10,575 nucleotides of DNA from Gammaproteobacteria bacterium (GTDB lineage Bacteria > Pseudomonadota > Gammaproteobacteria > Arenicellales > Spongiicolonaceae). How positions within the stretch are numbered: position 1 is the stretch's first letter; every line of letters starts with the position of its first letter. This document shows, one piece after another, positions 5,317 to 10,575 of the stretch. The stretch covers positions 1-10,575 of the forward strand of contig RKSH01000152.1 of NCBI GenBank assembly GCA_007570945.1, given 5' to 3'. The notes beneath the pieces are model-generated. The model did no database searches. It saw nothing but the letters and a program-made list of their open reading frames with translations, and had not been told where the DNA came from. The translations under genes and the position numbers were made by a program.

Positions 5317-6673
5317 TTTTCTGTACTACGCCGTTGCTTTCCTGCTCGCCGTCGGCGTGCTGGTGACGGTGCACGAGTTCGGCCATTTCTGGGTGGCGCG
5401 GCGGCTGGGCGTCAGCGTGTTGCGCTTTAGCATCGGCTTCGGCCGGCCGCTGTGGCAAACCGTCACCAAAGGCGGCACCGAGGTGGTGGTGGCGGCGGTT
5501 CCCCTCGGCGGCTATGTGCGCATGCTGGAGGACGACGGTGAAACCCCGCTGACCCCGGCCGAGCGCGGGCGCGCGTTTAACCGCCAATCGGTGGCGCGCC
5601 GCTGCGCCATCGTCGCCGCCGGCCCGGCGTTTAACTTTTTGTTCGCCGCGCTGGCCTACGCGGCGGTTTTCATGATTGGCGTGGACGGCGTGCGGCCGGT
5701 GGTGGGCGCGGTGCAGGCCGGCGGCATGGGTGAGCGCGCCGGGTTCCGCGCCGGCGACGAAATTATCGCGGTGAACGGAAAAAGCAACCGCAGTTGGAAC
5801 GACCGCTGGATGGAAATGCTGGGCGGCGCCTTGGGCGGCGGCGAATTGCAATTCAAGGTGCGCGGCAAAAACGGCGTGGTGGAGGATTTGCGCGTGGACA
5901 CGGCGCGGTTGCCTCCCGAGGCGCGCACCGCCGGGCTGCTTGAGCGCGGGCTTGGCTTGCGCGTGCAGAGGCCGCCGATTGCGACGCTGCTGGGCGGCGT
6001 TGAACCGGGCTCGCCGGCCGCCGTTGCCGGCCTCGCCAAAGGCGACCGCATCGTCGCGCTTGACCAATGGGAAGTCGCCGAGTGGAGCGCATTGGCCGAG
6101 TATGTGCGCGCCCGGCCGGGGCGGGCGGTGGCCGTCACCGTGGCGCGCGACGGCGTGCTGCGCGACCTCAATGTCACCCCGGCGGCGCATGCCGTCGGCG
6201 ATGCCGTGGTCGGCCGGCTGGGCGTCTATCCGCAAAGCGCGCCGTTGCCGGCCGAGTTTCGCGTCACCGTGCGCCATGGATTTTTCGGCGCCATGCAGCG
6301 CGGCGCCGAGTCCACGTTTCTTATGACATCGCTGACCGTGCAATTTTTGTGGAAGATGCTGACGCTTGAGGTGTCGCCTAAAAACATCAGCGGCCCGCTT
6401 AGCATCGCCGAGTTCGCCGGCCGCTCGGCGCGCGCCGGGGTGGACCGGCTGCTTTTGAGTCTGGCGTTAATCAGCGTCAGCCTGGGGGTGCTTAACCTGC
6501 TGCCCATTCCCATGCTGGACGGCGGGCATCTGCTGTTTTATTTGGTGGAGGCGCTGCGCGGGCGGCCGTTGTCCGAGCGGATGATGCTGCACAGCCAGAA
6601 GATCGGCATCGCGCTGCTGGCCGGGCTGATGAGTTTGGCTTTTTACAATGATATAATTCGCCTGCTTGGCTGA
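5309..6673 (+). CDS. rseP: RIP zinc metalloprotease RseP (site-2 protease)
   Basis: RseP is an inner-membrane protease that makes the second cut in anti-sigma factor RseA, releasing sigma-E when outer-membrane protein folding fails; it also clears remnant signal peptides. The product has 454 residues (E. coli 450). The first membrane segment carries HEFGH at 22-26, the zinc-binding HExxH at exactly the E. coli positions. Conserved FSIGFG (40-45) and PLGGYVRML (65-73) follow. Two PDZ-like regions lie at roughly 128-198 and 222-290, the second with GSPAAVAGLAKGDRIVALD. NISGPLSIAEFAG at 359-371 precedes the C-terminal membrane helices, and NLLPIPMLDGG at 396-406 holds Asn396 and the third zinc ligand Asp404. 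The ATG at 5309 lies inside the last dxr codons, so translation is probably coupled. Position next to bamA and skp fits its role in monitoring outer-membrane assembly. No rseA is in the window. Confidence 0.97.
   Translation: MFDFLYYAVAFLLAVGVLVTVHEFGHFWVARRLGVSVLRFSIGFGRPLWQTVTKGGTEVVVAAVPLGGYVRMLEDDGETPLTPAERGRAFNRQSVARRCAIVAAGPAFNFLFAALAYAAVFMIGVDGVRPVVGAVQAGGMGERAGFRAGDEIIAVNGKSNRSWNDRWMEMLGGALGGGELQFKVRGKNGVVEDLRVDTARLPPEARTAGLLERGLGLRVQRPPIATLLGGVEPGSPAAVAGLAKGDRIVALDQWEVAEWSALAEYVRARPGRAVAVTVARDGVLRDLNVTPAAHAVGDAVVGRLGVYPQSAPLPAEFRVTVRHGFFGAMQRGAESTFLMTSLTVQFLWKMLTLEVSPKNISGPLSIAEFAGRSARAGVDRLLLSLALISVSLGVLNLLPIPMLDGGHLLFYLVEALRGRPLSERMMLHSQKIGIALLAGLMSLAFYNDIIRLLG
6649..6657 (+). promoter_or_regulatory. 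Extended -10 promoter candidate for bamA
   Basis: TGATATAAT near the 3' end of rseP is a perfect extended -10 element (TGn plus TATAAT) inside a short A/T-rich patch. At 17-nt spacing the -35 position (6629-6634, ATGAGT) matches only 3 of 6, which extended -10 promoters tolerate. Transcription would begin near 6664, giving a leader of about 40 nt before the bamA ATG. E. coli also has internal promoters near this point, but of the sigma-E type; I see no sigma-E match here. Confidence 0.45.
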
Positions 6674-6703
6674 CCGGCCCGGCGCCCCGACCCGAACCGC
6701 ACA

Positions 6704-9055
6704 ATGACAAAACTTTCCGGACTCCTCGCGCCCGTTTTGCTTGCGGCGCTTTTTTTTGCGGCGCCGCCGACTGCCGCGCAGGTGGACGCCGAGGGTTTTG
6801 TGATTTCCGACATTCGCGTGGATGGCCTGCAGCGCATTTCGGCCGGCACCGTGTTCAACCTTCTGCCGCTGCGCGTCGGCGACCGCCTGCAGCCGCGGCA
6901 TCCCGCCGAAATTATCCGCAAGCTTTTCGCCAGCGGATTTTTCCGCGACGTGCAGGTGGAGCGCGACGGCGACGTTTTGGTGATTTTGGTGGTGGAACGG
7001 CCGTCCATTTCGCAACTGGATTTCGTCGGCAACAAAGTCATCAAGGACGACAAGATCAAGGAGGTGACCGACGTGGTGGAGTTGTCCGAGGGGCGCATTT
7101 TCAACCAGGCGGTGCTGGACAAGGCGCTGCAGGAATTGCGCTCGCTGTATTTTGCGCGCGGCTACTACTCGGTGGACATGGAGGGCACCACCACGCCGCT
7201 GGCCGAGAACCAGGTGGCCGTCACCATCACCGTGTTTGAGGGCAAGCCGGCGAAAATCCGCAAAATCACCATTGTCGGCAACGAGTTGTTCGAGGACAAG
7301 GAGTTGCTCGGCGAGATGACGCTGCGCGCGCGGCGGCGTTTTTCCTTTCTTAGCTCGCGTGATTTGTACGCGCGCGAAAAACTCGCCGCCGACCTGGAAA
7401 CCATTCAGAGTTTCTACCAGGACCGCGGCTTTCTCGGTTTTGAAATCATCGCAACCCAGGTTTCCATCACCCCGGACAAGCGCGAAATTTACATCACCAT
7501 CAGCCTCAAAGAGGGCGGCAGGTACACCATCGCCGGCTACACCATTTCCGGCGACACCATTTTCCCCGAGGAGGAAATCCGCCGGCTGGTCACGGTGGAG
7601 GAGGGCCAGGTGTTCTCGCAGGTGCGGGTGTCGGAAAGCCGCGAGGCCATCACCGAGAAGTTGACCGATGCGGGCTACGCTTTCGCCGCGGTCACCGCCG
7701 AGCCGGTGGAGGACGAGGAAACCAGCACCGCCACCGTGGAGTTCGTGGTGGACCCCGGTCCGCGCGTTTATGTCCGCCGCATCACCATCACCGGCAACCA
7801 CACCACCCACGACCACGTGGCCCGCCGTGAGTTCCGCCAGTTTGAGGGCGGCTGGTATTCGGCGGCCAAGGTGCGCCGCTCGCGCATCCGCCTGCAGCGG
7901 CTGGGCTACTTTGAAAGCATCAACATTGAGACGCCGCGCGTGCCGGACACCGTGGACCAGGTGGACATCGTGGTCACCGTCACCGAGCGCCCCACCGGCT
8001 CTTTCGTGTTCGGCGTCGGCTACGCCGATGACGACGGCGTCCTGCTGCGCGGCAGCGTCACCCAGGAAAACCTGTTCGGCAGCGGCAAGGAACTCAGCCT
8101 GAGTCTGGAGGATTCCGAGGTCACCGACAACTACTCGCTGCGCTTCCGCGACCCGTATTACACCCAGGACGGCGTCAGTCGCGCCTTCAGCATCGGCCGG
8201 CGCGAGGTGGACGCCAGCGAGGCCTCCTCCTCGGCCGATTACGTACTGGATTCAACCAGCACCGATATGGTGTATGAAATTCCGGTCACCGAATTTAGCT
8301 TCTGGCGCATCGGCGGCGCCCTTGAGGAAATTCATCTGGAAACCGTCACCAACACGCCGCAGCGCTTTCGGGACGTGATTAACGCCACCCCGGACGGCAA
8401 CCAGTTCGGCCTGGACACCGGTTTCATTCAGGACACCCGCGACAGCCGCATCTACCCCACCACCGGCGTCCGCAGTTCCATTAAACTGGAGGCCGCGCTG
8501 CCGGGCAGCGATTTCGAGTATTATAAGGCGACCCTGGGCAGCGTTTATTACTGGCGCATGCCGAGGCGCTTTGTGGGGCGGGCCTTTGGCGAGGTCAGTT
8601 ACGGCAACGGCTACGGCGGCACCAGCGACCTGCCGTTTTTCGAAAACTATTTCGTCGGCGGCCCCGGCTCGTTGCGCGGTTATGATTCGCGCTCCCTGGG
8701 CCCGCAGTTGCCCACCGGCGCCGACCCCGCCAGCGGCCCCCGCACCTGCGGCGCCAGCGGCGTCACCTGCGAGGCGGTGGGCGGCAACAAACGGCTGATT
8801 GCCAACTTGGAACTGCTGATGCCGTTCCCCGGCAGCCAGACCCAGGACAAGCGCATCGGCGTTTTTGTGGATGCCGGCCAGGTGTACGGCGAGGACCAGA
8901 GCATCGGCGGCGATTTGCGCTATGCTTCCGGGGTTGCGTTTTACTGGTTCTCGCCGCTGGGGCCCATCTCGCTGAGTTACGGCCTGCCGTTGAACAAAAA
9001 AACCGGCGACGATGTGGAGCGCTTTCAATTCACTTTCGGGGTTGACTTCAGATGA
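6704..9055 (+). CDS. bamA: Outer membrane protein assembly factor BamA
   Basis: BamA is the Omp85 core of the BAM complex that folds beta-barrel proteins into the outer membrane. The precursor has 783 residues (E. coli 810). A signal peptide covers about 1-25, likely cut at TAA|QV. Five POTRA domains fill about 30-430, beginning with GFVISDIRVDGLQRISAG, and a 16-strand barrel follows. The loop-6 VRGF-type motif is LRGY at 657-660, in GGPGSLRGYDSRSLGP, nearly the same position as in E. coli (Arg661 there, Arg658 here). Cys682 and Cys689 in the same loop probably form the disulfide known from E. coli. The last strand FQFTFGVDF is followed by a final Arg, produced by the AGATGA overlap with skp. 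The ATG at 6704 lies 30 nt after rseP with no Shine-Dalgarno; an internal promoter candidate is at 6649-6657. Eight T's follow a short GC stem early in the gene (6728-6757). Confidence 0.97.
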   Translation: MTKLSGLLAPVLLAALFFAAPPTAAQVDAEGFVISDIRVDGLQRISAGTVFNLLPLRVGDRLQPRHPAEIIRKLFASGFFRDVQVERDGDVLVILVVERPSISQLDFVGNKVIKDDKIKEVTDVVELSEGRIFNQAVLDKALQELRSLYFARGYYSVDMEGTTTPLAENQVAVTITVFEGKPAKIRKITIVGNELFEDKELLGEMTLRARRRFSFLSSRDLYAREKLAADLETIQSFYQDRGFLGFEIIATQVSITPDKREIYITISLKEGGRYTIAGYTISGDTIFPEEEIRRLVTVEEGQVFSQVRVSESREAITEKLTDAGYAFAAVTAEPVEDEETSTATVEFVVDPGPRVYVRRITITGNHTTHDHVARREFRQFEGGWYSAAKVRRSRIRLQRLGYFESINIETPRVPDTVDQVDIVVTVTERPTGSFVFGVGYADDDGVLLRGSVTQENLFGSGKELSLSLEDSEVTDNYSLRFRDPYYTQDGVSRAFSIGRREVDASEASSSADYVLDSTSTDMVYEIPVTEFSFWRIGGALEEIHLETVTNTPQRFRDVINATPDGNQFGLDTGFIQDTRDSRIYPTTGVRSSIKLEAALPGSDFEYYKATLGSVYYWRMPRRFVGRAFGEVSYGNGYGGTSDLPFFENYFVGGPGSLRGYDSRSLGPQLPTGADPASGPRTCGASGVTCEAVGGNKRLIANLELLMPFPGSQTQDKRIGVFVDAGQVYGEDQSIGGDLRYASGVAFYWFSPLGPISLSYGLPLNKKTGDDVERFQFTFGVDFR
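6728..6757 (+). terminator. Terminator-like hairpin plus T8 inside the bamA signal-peptide codons (doubtful)
   Basis: GCGCC at 6728-6732 can pair with GGCGC at 6745-6749 across a 12-nt loop, and eight T's follow directly (6750-6757). It could act as an attenuator when ribosomes are absent. The stem is only 5 bp and the T's encode Phe-Phe of the signal peptide, so it may be accidental. Confidence 0.2.
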
Positions 9056-9630
9056 AAAAAAATTTTCCAACATTGGCGATGGTGGTGACGGCGGCGGCCG
9101 CGCTTGTGCCGTCGCCGGCGGTTGCGCAGGAAGCGGTGTCGGCGGAGGAACTTCGCATTGGCTACGTCAATGTGGACTTCCTGCTCACCCAGTCGCCGCA
9201 GTACCGCACCGCCAACCAGGCGCTGGAAAAAGAATTCCGCCCGCGCGACGAGGAGTTGAAAAAAATCGAACAGGACATCCAGGCGGTGCAGGAGGAAATT
9301 CGCGGCCTGCAAGAGAGGCAGGACAGCGAAAGTCTCACCACCCCGGCCGCCGAGAGGCGCGAATTGGACGCCAAGTTGCGCGACATGGCCGGCGAGTTGC
9401 GCGCCATGCAGCGCAAGTTCAAGCGCATGGAGGAGGAGTTCCGCGAGGACTTCAACCTGCGCCGCAACGAGGAGCGGGTGAAGGTGGAGACCGCCATCCG
9501 CCGCGCCATCAACGAATTCGCCGTGGAGGAAAAGTTCGACCTCATCGCCGCGCGCCCCATCTTCGCCAGCAAGCGCATCGACATCACCCCGCGCATCATG
9601 AAAAAACTGGAAGCGCAGCACGAACAGTGA
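9052..9630 (+). CDS. skp: Periplasmic chaperone Skp (OmpH family)
   Basis: Skp is a periplasmic trimeric chaperone that holds unfolded outer-membrane proteins on the way from the Sec machinery to BAM. The precursor has 192 residues (E. coli 161). A signal peptide spans about 1-25: MKKN start, hydrophobic core, cleavage at AVA|QE. The mature start has the family strand LRIGYVNVDFLLTQSPQY at about 34-51. A long, charged, heptad-like helical region at roughly 55-160 would form the coiled-coil tentacle, and a short strand segment FDLIAARPIFAS (162-173) returns to the trimer core. Family assignment rests on this architecture and on its place between bamA and lpxD, since OmpH sequences are poorly conserved. 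The ATG overlaps the bamA stop in ATGA (9052-9055) and has no strong ribosome binding site, so expression is probably coupled to bamA. The stop is 30 nt before lpxD. Confidence 0.92.
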   Translation: MKKNFPTLAMVVTAAAALVPSPAVAQEAVSAEELRIGYVNVDFLLTQSPQYRTANQALEKEFRPRDEELKKIEQDIQAVQEEIRGLQERQDSESLTTPAAERRELDAKLRDMAGELRAMQRKFKRMEEEFREDFNLRRNEERVKVETAIRRAINEFAVEEKFDLIAARPIFASKRIDITPRIMKKLEAQHEQ

Positions 9631-9660
9631 CGCCGGCGGTGAAGGTGACGGTGGCCGCTC

Positions 9661-10575
9661 TTGCTTACCCTGGGTGAACTCGCCGGCCGCACCGGCGCCG
9701 AGCCGCGCGGCGACCGCAGCCTTGTTTTGCGCGGCGTCGCATCGTTGCACCGCGCCGGCCCCGCCGACCTGTCTTTTTTTGTCAAGGCCCGCGGCCGCGC
9801 CATCAGCGATGTCCGCACCAAGGCCGGCGCCGTGGTCATGGACGCCGCCAGCGCAAGCGCTTTCAACGGCAACTGCCTGGTGCACGCGGAACCGTACAAA
9901 TTATTCGCCCGCGCCGCCGCCTATCTGGTTGCACCGGCCGCTTCCGGAGTGCACCCGGCCGCGGTGGTGGAGGAGGGCGCCATTCTCGGCGCCGGGGTCA
10001 CCATCGGCGCCGGCGCATTTATCGGCGCCGGCTCTATCATCGGCGACTGCAGCATCGTGGACGCCAATGTCACCATCTACCCCGGCACCGTCATCGGCCA
10101 GCGCGCCGTGCTCGCCGCCGGCTGCGTGATTGGCGCGCCCGGCTTCGGCTGGATTCCCGACGGCGGCGCCTGGCTGCGCTTCCCGCAACAGGGCCGGGTG
10201 CGCATCGGCGATGATGTGGACCTCGGCGCCAACACCTGCATCGACCGCGGCGCCTTGGACGAGACGGTCATATGTGACGGCGTCAAGATGGACAACATGG
10301 TGCACATCGCCCACAACTGCACCATCGGCGGGCACACCATCATGGCCGGCTTTGTCGGCGTCGCCGGCAGCACCGTCATCGGCAAGCGCTGCCAGTTCGG
10401 CGGCCGCGCCTCGGTCGGCGGCCACCTCAGCATCGCCGACGAGGTCACCGTCTGCGCCCTCAGCCTGGTCAACTCCGACATCACCGAGCCCGGCACCGCC
10501 TGGTCCAACGCCATAGAGGCCCGCCCCCGCCGCCGCTGGAACCGCACCCACGCCCGCCTGCACCGCCTGGAAGAA
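9661..10575 (+). CDS. lpxD: UDP-3-O-(R-3-hydroxyacyl)glucosamine N-acyltransferase, 3' end outside window
   Basis: LpxD adds the N-linked 3-hydroxyacyl chain from acyl-ACP to UDP-3-O-acylglucosamine, the third step of lipid A synthesis, as a cytoplasmic trimer. The frame is open from a TTG at 9661 to the window edge (305 codons seen; E. coli 341 in all). The uridine-binding N-domain (about 1-96) has GELAGRTGAE, GVAS and LSFFV. A left-handed beta-helix of hexapeptide repeats follows from about 97. The substrate loop GFGWIPDGGAW is at 161-171, CIDRGALDET at 193-202, and the catalytic His is His218 in HIAHN (His239 in E. coli). An in-frame stop at 9646-9648 and no ATG or GTG before the N-domain leave TTG 9661 as the start; AAGGTGA lies 12 nt ahead. 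Alignment from memory shows 18 residues fewer than E. coli in the first helix coils. The C-terminal helices that bind ACP lie mostly beyond the edge. Confidence 0.96.
   Translation, partial: MLTLGELAGRTGAEPRGDRSLVLRGVASLHRAGPADLSFFVKARGRAISDVRTKAGAVVMDAASASAFNGNCLVHAEPYKLFARAAAYLVAPAASGVHPAAVVEEGAILGAGVTIGAGAFIGAGSIIGDCSIVDANVTIYPGTVIGQRAVLAAGCVIGAPGFGWIPDGGAWLRFPQQGRVRIGDDVDLGANTCIDRGALDETVICDGVKMDNMVHIAHNCTIGGHTIMAGFVGVAGSTVIGKRCQFGGRASVGGHLSIADEVTVCALSLVNSDITEPGTAWSNAIEARPRRRWNRTHARLHRLEE
9985..10038 (+). repeat. 18-nt period hexapeptide-coding repeats in lpxD
   Basis: Three adjacent 18-nt units encode LGAGVT, IGAGAF and IGAGSI. The 12-mer ATCGGCGCCGGC occurs identically at 10003-10014 and 10021-10032, with a near copy at 9985-9996. 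These are the turns of the LpxD beta-helix, but DNA identity this high also makes the stretch prone to unit gain or loss. Confidence 0.8.

Noticed and set aside
6467..7816. Long minus-strand open frame of about 450 codons across the rseP-bamA junction
   Set aside because: Its composition is that of a shadow of bamA codons, it has no domain I recognise, and it overlaps conserved genes on the plus strand. The same holds for the antisense frames at 169-1026, 1123-1938, 4057-5132, 5282-6343, 8252-9073 and 9025-9899.
8520..8525. TATAAT on the minus strand (ATTATA on the plus strand) inside bamA
   Set aside because: No minus-strand gene is supported nearby, and it falls on Glu-Tyr-Tyr codons of the barrel. 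It mainly shows that such hexamers do arise by chance here.
9147..9171. GGAACTT in skp, like a sigma-E -35 element that could serve lpxD
   Set aside because: The nearest -10-like sequence (TCAAT at 9167) is only 13 nt away, against about 16 nt expected, and it is about 490 nt from the lpxD start.

Overview
The window is a dense, single-strand (+) run of eleven housekeeping genes from a G+C-rich Gram-negative proteobacterium. In order they are: the 3' end of rpsB (inferred), tsf, pyrH, frr, uppS, cdsA, dxr, rseP, bamA, skp and the 5' part of lpxD. The order frr-uppS-cdsA-dxr-rseP is that of Pseudomonas-like Gammaproteobacteria and Betaproteobacteria, and differs from enterobacteria (frr-dxr-uppS-cdsA). 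A 454-residue RseP with two PDZ-like regions and a BamA with a paired-cysteine loop fit a gamma- or betaproteobacterium better than an alphaproteobacterium. The species cannot be told from the sequence. Strong GCC/CGC/GGC codon preference produces many long antisense and out-of-frame ORFs, which I regard as shadows.

Layout: positions 1-2438 carry translation and nucleotide functions (ribosomal protein S2 tail, EF-Ts, UMP kinase, ribosome recycling factor). Positions 2477-5316 carry lipid precursor functions: UppS makes the undecaprenyl carrier, CdsA makes CDP-diacylglycerol, and Dxr commits carbon to the MEP isoprenoid pathway that feeds UppS. Positions 5309-10575 carry outer-membrane biogenesis and its surveillance: the RseP site-2 protease, BamA, the Skp chaperone, and LpxD of lipid A synthesis. 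The cluster links ribosome output to envelope building.

Packing is extreme. With the starts chosen here, five gaps (5, 38, 12, 30 and 30 nt) total 115 non-coding bases in 10,575, and the other five junctions overlap by 4-8 nt. Only tsf has a strong Shine-Dalgarno, so most of the rest probably depend on translational coupling.

I found no mobile element, RNA gene, CRISPR array or new multi-gene system; this is a conserved core region. The points worth a second look are small. They are a histone-H1-like lysine tail on the gene before tsf; an in-phase A AAA AAG heptamer that would fuse that gene to tsf after a -1 slip; an extended -10 element before bamA; an LpxD beta-helix that looks exactly one coil short; and a BamA that ends in Arg just past its aromatic beta-signal residue.
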